The translations under genes were made by a program, and so were the position numbers. This document shows positions 8,860 through 19,343 of a DNA stretch of 64,000 nt, one piece after another; the stretch's first letter is position 1, and the number at the start of each line of letters is the position of its first letter. The notes beneath the pieces are model-generated. The model was not told where the DNA came from and searched no databases. It saw only the letters and a list, made by a program, of their open reading frames with translations. Source of the stretch: RYN-230 sp963837335 (GTDB taxonomy: Bacteria > Actinomycetota > Actinomycetes > Streptosporangiales > Streptosporangiaceae); NCBI GenBank assembly GCA_963837335.1, contig CAWINS010000030.1:1-64000 (forward strand), read 5' to 3'.

Positions 8860-9525
8860 TTGTCAGAACACCGGAGGCGAAGCCCCGGAAAACGACGGGC
8901 GGGACGCCGCAGTGGCGTTTTGTTGCCCGTCACCGCTACCGCGGTCACCGCGGTCACCGGAATCGCCATTGCTGGTTACCTGGTGGTTGTGCGGCCTGGC
9001 AATGTGCCCAATTCCGGGGCGGCCATCGCCGCCGCGGCCGTGTCCAGCAGCCAGGCCGTGGCCGTGCTCGAGCAGCAGCGGCAGCAGATGATCGTCCTGT
9101 CCGCCGCGTCGCACTCCATGCACCTCGTCGGCGCCCCCAAGGTCGCCGCACAGCCCCTGCAGGGGGCCGGGGGTACCTCGGGAGGCGCGGCTTCCACCGT
9201 GGCGGCTGCGCCGCCCCCTGACCCCGGCACGGCCCAGAGCATCGCGTACAACATGCTCTCGTCGTTCGGGTGGAGCCCCGGCACGTATTTCAGCTGCCTG
9301 AACAACATCTACACCCGGGAGAGTGGCTGGCGGTACAACGCCGAAAATGCCAGCGGCGCTTACGGCATTCCGCAGGCCCTGCCCGGCGACAAGATGGCCT
9401 CAGCGGGCTCGGACTGGATGACGAATCCGGCCACCCAGATCAAGTGGGGGCTGGGATACATCCAGGAACGCTATGGCGACCCGTGCAGCGCGTGGTCGTT
9501 CTGGGAAGCGCACAGTTACTACTAA
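8860..9525 (+). CDS. Secreted SLT/APF-fold cell-wall hydrolase
   Basis: 221 residues from a TTG start at 8860, supported by GGAAGG at 8848-8853. Basic N-terminus, membrane/signal segment (VTAVTGIAIAGYLVVV), a Gln-rich then Ala/Pro linker, and a C-terminal lysozyme-like domain: NNIYTRESGWRYNAENASGA, GIPQALPG, DWMTNPATQIKWGLGYI. TRESGW carries the catalytic-type Glu; the ending AWSFWEAHSYY is typical of actinobacterial aggregation-promoting-factor/transglycosylase proteins. It would cleave peptidoglycan glycan strands outside the cell. The TTG start matches the second hydrolase at 10039. Confidence 0.87.
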   Translation: MSEHRRRSPGKRRAGRRSGVLLPVTATAVTAVTGIAIAGYLVVVRPGNVPNSGAAIAAAAVSSSQAVAVLEQQRQQMIVLSAASHSMHLVGAPKVAAQPLQGAGGTSGGAASTVAAAPPPDPGTAQSIAYNMLSSFGWSPGTYFSCLNNIYTRESGWRYNAENASGAYGIPQALPGDKMASAGSDWMTNPATQIKWGLGYIQERYGDPCSAWSFWEAHSYY

Positions 9526-10038
9526 GTAACAGACTGTTATTGACGCCTTTCGGTACCTGATATGTGGTCAACGCCAACTTATTACTCGGTGTAAATCTGA
9601 TATTACTTACTGTTTTGCTTCGTCACCTCAGTCGAACGATTACCGCCTTATTGGATGACCTAAATCTCCTACACTGAGCGGCGCCTTAACTACTCGGCGT
9701 TATTTAGTGACGCGCATCACAGAACGTCATCCGGCGGGCGAGTGCTGCCAAGGTTCACCTAATCAAATCTATTAATCGAATCTATATTCGAGAGATCTAG
9801 CGTCGGATGTGCGCTAGGTCATAGTCTTCTTTACCGGGTTTCGGGCAGAACTAATACCCCTTATTGGGCATCGTGGGTGACCGGAAAGCACCCGGGCGTG
9901 AGGATGGTTGCTCCCCCCGCAACCCGCCGCCCTGACCCGCGGCACATCGGCACGCCGCTGCCAGCACCCTTCTTGTGCTCCGCAGTGCCCCCGGGTGGAA
10001 GCCGAGCGCACCGTCGTGCGCCCGATCGAAGGTCAGTC
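9526..10038 (+). promoter_or_regulatory. A+T-rich intergenic region and leader of the second SLT gene
   Basis: About 350 bases of unusually A+T-rich sequence with no gene, including a perfect palindrome TCGAAT-CTAT-ATTCGA at 9776-9791. From about 9900 the leader repeats the pattern seen before the first hydrolase: GATGGTT (9903-9909), CCCGGGTG (9990-9997), GAAGGTCAGTCTTGTC (10028-10043). Promoter and leader are likely; exact elements are not defined. Confidence 0.4.
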
Positions 10039-10869
10039 TTGTCCATCCCCAGGACACCCCCGTTTCGTCATGCCTGCCGGAAGCCCGCTCGCCGCACGTT
10101 CGCGGTCGCCGGGTCGACCGCGGCGGCGGCCGCACTGGTCGCCGTGGGCCTGGCCGCCGCCACCCCTGGCGGCCCGGGTGCCACCACTACGCTCGGCACG
10201 GCCCTGGCCGTGCACGGCGGCACCGGCACACTCCCGCTGGCCCAGATCTCCCCGGACCGGCGGGCCAGCAGCCGGGCCGGAGCCGGGTCCCCCGCCTCGC
10301 AACTGGCCGCCGGCGTATCTCCGGTCACCGCCTCCGGCCGGGCCATCCTGGCCTCCGGCCTGGCTGCCGCCGTTGCGGCACCGGCCCGGTCCGGGAAATC
10401 CAGGCCGGCCCGCACGGCCACGACGGCCCGGATGGCCACGACGGCCCACAAGGCCAAGGCCGGGCATCGGGTCCACCTGGCCAGCAGCAGGCACGCTGGG
10501 CCGTGCGCGACATCCACCCTGCACTGGTGGATCTGTGCCGCCGAGCACACGCTGGAGCAGCACGGGGTGTCCCGAGGGCGGCTCAGCACGAACGCGGCCT
10601 ACATCGTGGTGAAGCACGAGTCAGGGGCTAACCCCCACGCGTACAACGGCTGGGACTCCAACGCCGCGGCGGGCCATCCGTCCGAGGGCATCGCCCAGGT
10701 GATCGGCCCGACGTTCCGGGCCTACGCGCTGGCCGGGCACCACAACATCTGGAACCCGGTGGACAACATGATCGCGGCCTTCCGCTATGCGATCAGCCGG
10801 TACGGCTCCATGAACGACATCCCCGGAGTCGTGAACGTCCGGCAGGGCGGGTCCTACGTCGGATATTGA
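10039..10869 (+). CDS. Secreted lytic transglycosylase (SLT domain)
   Basis: 276 residues from a TTG at 10039 with GAAGG at 10028-10032; upstream in-frame starts lack a site. Twin basic residues and a hydrophobic signal (FAVAGSTAAAAALVAVGLAAA) precede a long low-complexity Ala/Arg/Thr linker. The SLT domain follows: AAYIVVKHESGANPHAYNGWD, GIAQVIGPTFRAYALAGH, NIWNPVDNMIAAFRYAI, YVGY. The Glu of KHESG is the expected catalytic acid. The product is probably exported and trims peptidoglycan. Two Cys flanking the linker end (GPCATS and WICAAE) could form a disulfide. Confidence 0.9.
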   Translation: MSIPRTPPFRHACRKPARRTFAVAGSTAAAAALVAVGLAAATPGGPGATTTLGTALAVHGGTGTLPLAQISPDRRASSRAGAGSPASQLAAGVSPVTASGRAILASGLAAAVAAPARSGKSRPARTATTARMATTAHKAKAGHRVHLASSRHAGPCATSTLHWWICAAEHTLEQHGVSRGRLSTNAAYIVVKHESGANPHAYNGWDSNAAAGHPSEGIAQVIGPTFRAYALAGHHNIWNPVDNMIAAFRYAISRYGSMNDIPGVVNVRQGGSYVGY

Positions 10870-10929
10870 CCCGGCGCAGCTCCTGTCCCCGGCGCTGGCG
10901 GCCTGCCCCTCGGGGGGCGGCCGCCAGCA

Positions 10930-12972
10930 TCACGAGCCGGCCCCGAACGTGCTCAGCGCCTGCCTGAACACCGGCTGGCTGGCGGCCCAGGCCACGACGG
11001 GCGCCGACTCCTGGACCAGGTAGGCACGGCCGTCACTGCGGCCGGCGGCCCGGAACGCGATGTCCCGCACCTCCCGCCGCCTTCCGGTGCTGGGCTGCCA
11101 GGTGAATTGCCAGGCCATCCCGGCCCCGCCCGTGAAGGAGAAGCGCCGGCCGCCTATCGGCAGGTACCCGGGGAAGGTGCCCCGCTTCAGCGCCTGGACC
11201 AGCAGTAGGCGGGGCTGTCCGAGACCCCGGGCCCGGCCCGCTGAGGTGGGCGTGACCAGGATCGACACGTCACCCGCCGGGCTGGAGAATTTGGTGCTGG
11301 CCCCCTGCCGGGCGGTCTGCCACCCGGCGGGGAGCGTCATGGTGAAACCAGCCCCGGATCCGGCCTGGGCCGCAGCGGGGGACCCGGAACCGCTGCCCCC
11401 GCGGGTCAGGAGCATCCCGGTCAGGATGCCCGCCGCGACGATGGCCAGGGCGCCCAGGATGACCAGCAGCCCGCGGCGGCCACGCGGGAGCATCGCCGCG
11501 AGGTCAGCGGCTAGCCCGCGCCGCAGCCCCGGCGCCGGGGCGCCATGACGGCCGGCCGCTGGTCCCACGGCGTGGGCCCGGGCGGGCTGGGCGCGAGTGG
11601 GCACTGCCCGGGCGGCCTGGGCCCGGGTGGCTACCACCCGGGCGGCCAGGGCCCAGGCGGCGACGGCCCGGGCCGCCGGGGCCCGGGCGGCCAGGGCCCG
11701 GGCGGCCAGGGCCCGGGCCGGTGCGTCAGTGGCCGTGGCCGGCCCGTCGCCGGGCGGGATCTGGCTGGCCCACGGCGCACCGCCGAGCTCCGGCAGGCCG
11801 CCGGGCCACGGATTTTCGGACCAGGGACTTCCGGACCGTGGATTTCCGGACCGCGAGTTTTCGGGCCACGGGTCGTCCGGTCCCTCCCACCGGCCATCCG
11901 GCCGGGGGGTCCCAGGCTGGGAGATTCCGGTCGCCGGGGCCTGGGCCTGCGGTCTGGGCCTGGCCAGGCCCAGCGGGGCGGTCAGCAGCGCCTTGCCGGC
12001 CCGCCGCCCGGCGTCCCGGGGGCGGCCGGCCCCGGCCGCGCCGTTGGCCCCGGCGGCCCCGTTTCCGGCGGCCCCGTTTCCGGCGGCACTGCTCCGGGCG
12101 GCACCTTTCTGGGCGGCGCTGCTCCGGGCACTGGTCCCGGCTGCGGCCAGCAGGCGGCTGACGGTGGCGGCATCCGGACGTGCTTGCGGATTCCTGTTCA
12201 GCAGGGCCTCGATGACGTGCCGCAGTGGGCCGGCTGACTGGGGCCGCGGCGGTTCCTCGTTGGCGATAGCGGCCAGGATCGCGATGGAGTTGCCCCGGTC
12301 GTCGAAAGGACCGCGCCCTTCCACCGCGGCGTACAAGGTCGCTCCCAGCGACCACAGATCAGAGGCCGGGCTGGCCGCGTCGCCCCGGATCCGTTCTGGC
12401 GCGGTGAAGCCGGGGGTTCCCATCACCATCCCGGCCTGGGTGAGGCCGCTGTCTCCTTCGAGGGTGGCGATGCCGAAGTCGGTCAGCACGGCCCGGCTGT
12501 CCGGACCGAGCAGCACGTTGCTCGGCTTCACGTCGCGGTGCAATATGCCCGCCTCGTGCGCGCAGGCGAGCGCGCCGAGCACCCGCAGGCCGAGATCGGC
12601 GGCCTGCTGCAGGGGCACCGGCCCGTCCTCGGTGAGCACCTGGTCCAGGGACCGTGCCTGGACCAGTTCCATCACGATCCACGGGCTGCCATCGGCCTCG
12701 ACGACGTCGAAGATGGTGACCACCGCGGGGTGGTTCAGCCGCGCTGCGGTGCGCGCCTCACGCAGGGTCCGCTGGTAGAGCACCCGGGTTTCCTCGGTCA
12801 TCACCGAGCCAGCGGTCACCGGGCCACGGAGTCGTACCTCTTTGACCGCGACGTCACGAGCCAGGACCGTATCCCGGGCTCGCCAGACGGTGCCCATAGC
12901 CCCGCGGCCGATGGTGTTCTGCAGGAGGTAACGTCCCGCGACCATCCGCCCCGTGCTGGCCGCAACGTGCAT
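10930..12972 (-). CDS. Membrane Ser/Thr protein kinase, PknB-like
   Basis: Cytoplasmic kinase domain at residues 10-280: glycine loop IGRGAMGTVW, VAVKEV lysine, HRDVKPSN catalytic loop, DFGIATLEG, TPGFTAPE and DLWSLGATLY are all present, so it should be active. Next come a disordered linker of about 230 residues with two pentapeptide repeat arrays, one membrane helix (LLVILGALAIVAAGILTGML), and an outer domain of about 140 residues (GFTMTLPAGWQ) unlike PASTA repeats. The start is taken at the ATG giving MHVAASTGRMVAG; the second ATG nine codons later is an alternative. It lies downstream of and convergent with the transglycosylase gene, so a link to wall metabolism is possible but unproven. 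Confidence 0.9.
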   Translation of the reverse strand: MHVAASTGRMVAGRYLLQNTIGRGAMGTVWRARDTVLARDVAVKEVRLRGPVTAGSVMTEETRVLYQRTLREARTAARLNHPAVVTIFDVVEADGSPWIVMELVQARSLDQVLTEDGPVPLQQAADLGLRVLGALACAHEAGILHRDVKPSNVLLGPDSRAVLTDFGIATLEGDSGLTQAGMVMGTPGFTAPERIRGDAASPASDLWSLGATLYAAVEGRGPFDDRGNSIAILAAIANEEPPRPQSAGPLRHVIEALLNRNPQARPDAATVSRLLAAAGTSARSSAAQKGAARSSAAGNGAAGNGAAGANGAAGAGRPRDAGRRAGKALLTAPLGLARPRPQAQAPATGISQPGTPRPDGRWEGPDDPWPENSRSGNPRSGSPWSENPWPGGLPELGGAPWASQIPPGDGPATATDAPARALAARALAARAPAARAVAAWALAARVVATRAQAARAVPTRAQPARAHAVGPAAGRHGAPAPGLRRGLAADLAAMLPRGRRGLLVILGALAIVAAGILTGMLLTRGGSGSGSPAAAQAGSGAGFTMTLPAGWQTARQGASTKFSSPAGDVSILVTPTSAGRARGLGQPRLLLVQALKRGTFPGYLPIGGRRFSFTGGAGMAWQFTWQPSTGRRREVRDIAFRAAGRSDGRAYLVQESAPVVAWAASQPVFRQALSTFGAGS
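11576..11725 (-). repeat. 15-bp tandem repeat array inside the kinase linker
   Basis: Ten imperfect 15-bp units based on GCCCGGGCGGCCAGG, read on the minus strand as Ala/Arg-rich pentapeptides (RALAA, RAPAA, RAVAA, RAQAA). A second, shorter 15-bp array (core TTTCCGGACCGTGGA) lies near 11813-11870. Units vary at third positions while keeping frame, which indicates expansion within coding sequence. Confidence 0.85.
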
Positions 12973-13120
12973 GACAAGGGACGATACACGCGCTATCCAC
13001 CGGGATTCCTGTGAAGCGGGTGAGAATAGCACGTGTGTCGCGCCGGCATTTACCCGGCCGTCACCAGGGCGTCACCGGGGCGTCACCGGGCCGGGCACGC
13101 CCCGGTCGCAGGCCGCCCTG

Positions 13121-14764
<1,644 letters not shown>

Positions 14765-14919
14765 CGTGGCTTGTCCTCGCGGCGTGGTGGTGTCGTTTCA
14801 TGGTAGATCCGGGCCGGGAGTCGCTGCGGCCGGGAGTCGCTGCGGCTGGAGTTGCATGGCCGGCCCGCACCCGGGTAAAGGTGTCCCATCCCAGGCGCGG
14901 GTCCGGGACAGGAGGGGAG

Positions 14920-15198
14920 ATGTCCGTGAGCATCCCAGGCAGTGATGAGCGGGCCGTGAGGATCCCGACCAGCGATGAGCAGGCGATCAGCCTGGACGAG
15001 GCGTCCCGCCAGCTCGAGCTGGCGGTGCACGACGCCCAGGTCGCCTTTGACTGCATCGCGCTCGGCAACCTGGACCGGGCCCACACCAACGCGGTCACCG
15101 CCCGGGCCGCGGCCGACGCCGCCGAGACGCTGCTGCGCGCCGTGCTGGGCCGGACGGCCGAACCACACGAGGGCGCGGTGCCCGACCCCCCGGACTGA
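14920..15198 (+). CDS. Small hypothetical helical protein
   Basis: 92 residues, no family recognised. The start is either ATG 14920 or GTG 14926; GGAGGGG at 14911-14917 is rather close to the ATG. The body (SLDEASRQLELAVHDAQVAF onwards, with AHTNAVTARAAADAAETLL) is Ala-rich and predicted helical, followed by an acidic Pro tail. No signal or membrane segment. It stands alone, divergent from fumarase. Confidence 0.6.
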   Translation: MSVSIPGSDERAVRIPTSDEQAISLDEASRQLELAVHDAQVAFDCIALGNLDRAHTNAVTARAAADAAETLLRAVLGRTAEPHEGAVPDPPD

Positions 15199-15253
15199 CC
15201 GGAGACCGGGCACCCGGGCCGCCGCCGGTTTGCGGACCGGAGGGGGTGGGGCC

Positions 15254-16093
15254 TTACTTGGCCAGGCGGGGGAGCAGGGCGGAGGCCACGATCACGCCGG
15301 CGACGGCGGCGGCCACCAGCACGGCCACGTCCAGCGCCAGGTTGGTCGGCACCCCGATGAGCAGTCCGCGCAGCGCGTCCACCTCGTAGGACAGCGGGTT
15401 GACCTTGCTGATTGCCTGCAGCCAGCCCGGCATCAGGGCGGTCGGGTACAGCGCGTTGGAGCTGAAGAACAGCGGCATGGTGATCGCCTGCCCGATGCCC
15501 ATCAGCCGGTCCCGGTTCAGCGCCAGGCCGGCGATCGACATCGACAGGCAGGAGAAGAACGCCGAGCCCAGCACCACCACGCAGGCGGTGGCCAGCAGCT
15601 TCAGCGGGTTATGGGTCAGCGCGACGCCGAGGATGGCCGACAGCACCACCACCGCCGCGGCCTGGACGATCGACCGCACTCCGGCGGCGAAGGCCTTGCC
15701 GGTGATCAGCGCGGACCGCGGGGTGGGCGTCACCATGAGCTTGGCCAGCACCCCCGCGTCCCGTTCCCAGATGATCTGGATGCCGTAGAAGATCGACACG
15801 AACAGGGCCGACTGGGCCAGGATCCCGGGCGCGAGGTAGGCGAGATAGGAGATCCCGTTCGGCGTCCGGATGGCATGGATCCTGCTGAACGTCTCGCCGA
15901 AGATCAGCAGCCACAGGGCCGGCTGGATGGCGCGGGTGTACAGCTCGGTGCGGTCGTGCCGCAGCTTGCGCACCTCGACCCAGCACAGCGTGACCATCCG
16001 GCTGGCCAGCTGGGCCAGGCCCACCCGCGCGCTGGGCGCGGGGCCGTAATCAACCGAGACGGCGGGCGGTGCGCCGGGCGCGACGGACGTCAC
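15254..16093 (-). CDS. ABC-2 type exporter permease, DrrB-like
   Basis: 279 residues from a GTG at 16093 preceded by GGGAGG; an ATG at 16120 is in frame but has no site. Six membrane segments with the ABC-2 hallmarks WLLIFGETF, GILAQSALFVSIFYG, WERDAGVLAKLMVTPTPR and PLFFSSNALYP. It partners the ATPase gene it overlaps by 44 bases. The family exports drugs or lipid-linked compounds; the substrate is unknown. Confidence 0.93.
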   Translation of the reverse strand: MTSVAPGAPPAVSVDYGPAPSARVGLAQLASRMVTLCWVEVRKLRHDRTELYTRAIQPALWLLIFGETFSRIHAIRTPNGISYLAYLAPGILAQSALFVSIFYGIQIIWERDAGVLAKLMVTPTPRSALITGKAFAAGVRSIVQAAAVVVLSAILGVALTHNPLKLLATACVVVLGSAFFSCLSMSIAGLALNRDRLMGIGQAITMPLFFSSNALYPTALMPGWLQAISKVNPLSYEVDALRGLLIGVPTNLALDVAVLVAAAVAGVIVASALLPRLAK

Positions 16094-16985
16094 GGATGCC
16101 TCCCTTCGCGGTGTCCTCATCCAGCGTCCCGCCGGTGAAGTGGCGGAACACCTCGTCCAGCGAGGCGTCCGGCCCGAGCAGGGCCTTCAGGTTCGCCGGG
16201 CTGTCGGTGGCCTGCACCCGGCCGCTGTGCATGAGCGAGACGCGGTCGCAGTACAGGTCGGCTTCTTCCATGTGATGCGTGGTCATCAGCACCGTCATCC
16301 CGGCCTGCTCGCGCAGCCGGGTGATGTGGTCCCACACGTCCGAGCGGGCGATCGGGTCCAGGCCCACCGTGGGCTCGTCCAGCACCAGCAGCCGGGGGGC
16401 GTTGACCAGGGCCTGCGCGAGTTCCAGGCGGCGCACCATGCCGCCGGAGTAGGTCTTCACCAGGCGTCCCGCGGGCTCGGTCAGGCCCATCGCGGCCAGC
16501 GCCTCCTCCACCAGCGCCCGCCGGCGGCTGTGCGGCACGTCGAACAGCCGGGCGAACAGCTCCACGTTCTCCCGGCCGGTCAGCGACCCGTCGGCGGACA
16601 GCAGCTGCGGTACGTAGCCGATCATCCGCCGGACCCGCATGGGCTGGGAGGCAGCGTCCGCGCCGAACACGCTGATCCGGCCGTCCATCGGCTTGAGCAG
16701 CGTGACCAGCATGCGGATCGTGGTCGTCTTGCCCGCCCCGTTGGGGCCGAGCAGGCCGAACGTCTCACCGGGCTGGATGGTCAGGTCCACGTGGTCCACC
16801 GCGACGTGGTCACCGAACCGGTAGGTGACACCGGCGCAGCTGACCGCGGGCTCGGCCACGGCCAGAGCCGCCGCGCCACCCACGGGCGCCGGGCTGGGCT
16901 GGGCCCCGGAGGTCTGGGCCCCGGTGGTCTGGGCCCCGGAGGTCTGGGCCCCAAAGGTCAGGGCCCCGCCGGGTTCTGGGCTCAT
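16050..16985 (-). CDS. ABC exporter ATP-binding protein, DrrA-like
   Basis: 311 residues from the ATG at 16985, which overlaps the MarR stop by four bases. Walker A GPNGAGKTT, Q-loop VPQ, signature YSGGMVRRLELAQAL, Walker B LLVLDEPTVGLD, switch His TTHHMEEAD; C-terminal extension typical of drug-resistance DrrA ATPases. The first 45 residues are an unusual linker with the repeat GAQTS/GAQTT. The operon runs MarR - ATPase - permease, so the exporter is probably repressed by the MarR protein. Confidence 0.95.
   Translation of the reverse strand: MSPEPGGALTFGAQTSGAQTTGAQTSGAQPSPAPVGGAAALAVAEPAVSCAGVTYRFGDHVAVDHVDLTIQPGETFGLLGPNGAGKTTTIRMLVTLLKPMDGRISVFGADAASQPMRVRRMIGYVPQLLSADGSLTGRENVELFARLFDVPHSRRRALVEEALAAMGLTEPAGRLVKTYSGGMVRRLELAQALVNAPRLLVLDEPTVGLDPIARSDVWDHITRLREQAGMTVLMTTHHMEEADLYCDRVSLMHSGRVQATDSPANLKALLGPDASLDEVFRHFTGGTLDEDTAKGGIRDVRRARRTARRLG
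16901..16960 (-). repeat. 15-bp tandem repeats in the ABC ATPase N-terminal linker
   Basis: Four units of GGGCCCCGGAGGTCT (last one diverged), encoding GAQTS-type pentapeptides on the minus strand. In frame and confined to the linker before the nucleotide-binding domain. Confidence 0.9.
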
Positions 16986-17476
16986 CGGTACTCCATCCTC
17001 TCGGGCTGCATCCTCTCGGCCAGGCGCACCAGGGCTGGGATCGCGCCGGCCAGCGCGCGCCGGTCGGCCTCGGGCAGCGTGGCCAGGACCTCGCTGGCCA
17101 GCTCGGCCCGCAGGTCGCGCCACTCCGCGAGTCGCCGCCGGGCCTTCTCGGTGATGGTGAGCCGGACCGACCGGCTGTCCGGCAGGGATCGTTCGCGGCT
17201 CAGCAGGTCCTGCTCGGCCAGGCGCCCCACCAGGGTGCTGACCGTGTTCGGGGCCAGCCGCAGCTCGTGGGCGGCGTCCGCGACGCAGATGCCCGGCCGG
17301 GAGGCGATCAGCCGGAGCAGCTCGCTCTGCGCGGTGGGCAGCGGATCCGTGGCCCAGGCGTGCCGGACGGCGCGGCGGCTGGTCCGCCGGACCGCGCTGA
17401 TAGCGGCCAGCAGCTCGGCCGCCTCGGCCCGCAGTGCGGCCCGCTCAGCCTCGCGCACCACTCCTATATCGTTCAC
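16982..17476 (-). CDS. MarR family transcriptional regulator
   Basis: 164 residues, a winged helix protein: PLPTAQSELLRLIASRPGI, VADAAHELRLAPNTVSTLVGRL (recognition helix), the wing SRERSLPDSRSVRLTITEKG-like segment (here ITEKARRR), and a C-terminal dimerisation helix. MarR proteins usually repress nearby exporters and release DNA on binding small molecules. GTG start at 17476; the ribosome site is weak. Located between the DHA2-type MFS gene (upstream, same strand) and the ABC exporter genes (downstream), making both likely targets. Confidence 0.93.
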   Translation of the reverse strand: MNDIGVVREAERAALRAEAAELLAAISAVRRTSRRAVRHAWATDPLPTAQSELLRLIASRPGICVADAAHELRLAPNTVSTLVGRLAEQDLLSRERSLPDSRSVRLTITEKARRRLAEWRDLRAELASEVLATLPEADRRALAGAIPALVRLAERMQPERMEYR

Positions 17477-17529
17477 AGAGCTAACTATATTTGCCGCTGG
17501 GCCCGCTCGCTACCGGGGCCGTGAACCCG

Positions 17530-19287
17530 TCAGCGCGGGGCGTTTTGCGCGGCCGGCGACGCTCCCTGGGGCGAGGTCGCCTGCTCGGCGTGCTCGTCAT
17601 ACACGTAGCGGCCGCCGCGCAGGAGTGACGCTCCCGCCGCGATGAGCAGCACGGTGATAGCCATGCTGAACACGATGACCAGCCCGTGGTGGAACGGCCC
17701 GGCGATCAGCAGGGGGAAGAACTGCTTGCCGGTCAGCGTGGCCACGTTGTGGGCGGGCAGATGGGCCAGCACGCCGGTCGGGGCGAGCAGCTCATGGATC
17801 GGGTTGTAGCCCAGGAACGTGGCGAACAGGCTCGCCACCGGCGGGGTCTGGCCGACCTGATGGGCCAGCGCCGCGGGCACTCCCTGGGACATCAGGCCCC
17901 GGGTCAGCGTGGTCGGCAGCGTGCTGGACAGGCCCACGATCATCAGCGAGAAGAAGATGCCGATGGACAGCACGAAGCCGGAGTTCTGGAAGGTGGCCAG
18001 CATGCCGGACGCGGCCCCGCGCTGCCGGGCGGGCACGCTGCTCATGATGGCGGCCGCGTTAGGCGCGGAGAACAGGCCCATGCCCGCGCCGGCCACGAAG
18101 ATGAGCGTCCCGAACGTCACGTACTGGAAGTCCGTGGGGATCAGCAGCAGCCCGCCGAACGCCGCCGCCGACACCAGCAGGCCCCCGGACGCGAGCCACC
18201 GGGCCCCGTGCCGGTCCGACAGCCAGCCGGAGACGGGCCCGGCCACGATGAACCCGAAGGTGAGCGGCAGCAGGTAGATGCCGGACCAGAGCGGCGTGTC
18301 CTTGTAGTTGTAGCCGTGCAGGATGAGCCAGATGCCCTGCAGCCAGATGATCAGCATGAACTGCAGGCCGCCCCGGGCGATCGAGGCCAGCAGGGTGGCC
18401 GCGTTACCCGCCGCGAACGCCCGGATCCGCAGCAGCCGCAGGTCGAACATGGGGCTTTCCACCCGCAGTTCGATGAAGCAGAACGCGACCAGCAGCACGA
18501 CCCCGCCGATCAGGCCGGTGAGCACGACCGGGCTGGTCCAGCCCATCACATGCCCGCCGTAGGGCTGGATGCCGTAGGTGATCCCGGTGAGCAGGCCGAT
18601 CAGGCCGAGCCCGAAGGTCACGTTGCCGAGCCAGTCGATGCGGGACCTGGTCCTGATCCCCCGCTCCTGCAGGCTCAGGTACGACCAGATGGCCCCGCCC
18701 ACGCCGATCGGCACCGACACGATGAACACCAGCCGCCAGTCCACCGCGGCCAGGATGCCGCCCAGGATCAGCCCGATGAACGTGCCGGAGATCCCCGCGA
18801 CCTGGTTGATGCCCATCGCCGTGCCGCGCTGGTCGGCCGGGAACGCGTCGGTCAGGATGGCGGGGGAGTTGGCCATCAGCATGGCCCCGCCGGTGGCCTG
18901 CACCACCCGCCAGCCGATCAGCCACAGCGCCCCGCCCGCCCCGTACATCGGGTCGAACGGCAGGGCCAGCGCGCCGAGCGCGAACACGGTGAAGCCCAGG
19001 TTGTACATCCGCACCCGGCCGTAGATGTCGCCGAGCCGGCCCAGCGTCACCACCAGGACCGCGGACACCACCAGGTACCCCATCAGCATCCAGAGCAGGT
19101 AGCTCACGTTGCCGGGGGTCAGCGGGTTGAGGTGGATGCCGCGGAAGATGGCGGGCAGCGAGATGATGACGATGGACGCGTTGACCGTCGCGGAGAGCAT
19201 GCCCAGCGTGGTGTTGGACAGCGCCACCCACTTGTAGCGGTCGCCGCGCGCCTTAGCCGGTATCTGGCCGTTCGCCGACTCGCCCAC
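17530..19287 (-). CDS. MFS drug efflux transporter, DHA2 (14-TM) family
   Basis: 585 residues with about 14 membrane segments. Motif LGRLGDIYGRVRMYNLGF (MFS motif A), RVVQATGGAMLMANSPAI and the motif-C-like GGILAAVDWRLVFIVSVPIG place it with EmrB/QacA proton-driven multidrug exporters. GTG start at 19287. Two TTGC-GCAA palindromes lie 26-56 bases upstream of the start, and the MarR gene follows 53 bases after the stop. The simplest reading is one MarR-controlled efflux unit. Confidence 0.95.
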   Translation of the reverse strand: MGESANGQIPAKARGDRYKWVALSNTTLGMLSATVNASIVIISLPAIFRGIHLNPLTPGNVSYLLWMLMGYLVVSAVLVVTLGRLGDIYGRVRMYNLGFTVFALGALALPFDPMYGAGGALWLIGWRVVQATGGAMLMANSPAILTDAFPADQRGTAMGINQVAGISGTFIGLILGGILAAVDWRLVFIVSVPIGVGGAIWSYLSLQERGIRTRSRIDWLGNVTFGLGLIGLLTGITYGIQPYGGHVMGWTSPVVLTGLIGGVVLLVAFCFIELRVESPMFDLRLLRIRAFAAGNAATLLASIARGGLQFMLIIWLQGIWLILHGYNYKDTPLWSGIYLLPLTFGFIVAGPVSGWLSDRHGARWLASGGLLVSAAAFGGLLLIPTDFQYVTFGTLIFVAGAGMGLFSAPNAAAIMSSVPARQRGAASGMLATFQNSGFVLSIGIFFSLMIVGLSSTLPTTLTRGLMSQGVPAALAHQVGQTPPVASLFATFLGYNPIHELLAPTGVLAHLPAHNVATLTGKQFFPLLIAGPFHHGLVIVFSMAITVLLIAAGASLLRGGRYVYDEHAEQATSPQGASPAAQNAPR

Positions 19288-19312
19288 GCGGCTCGCTTCC
19301 CCTCGCTGATAG

Positions 19313-19343
19313 TTGCCCGAGGCAAAGTAGTTGCTAGCGGCAA
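19313..19343. promoter_or_regulatory. Candidate MarR operator pair upstream of the MFS gene
   Basis: TTGCC-CGA-GGCAA (19313-19325) is a perfect palindrome, and TTGC-TAGCG-GCAA (19331-19343) is a second, spaced 18 bases on. A related TTGCCGCT block occurs upstream of the MarR start (about 17491-17498). Position between promoter space and start codon fits repression. Confidence 0.5.

Noticed and set aside
8600..8860. Naming the SLT leader a c-di-AMP riboswitch
   Set aside because: Genes of this type often have one, but the expected conserved loops could not be found by eye; a covariance search is needed.
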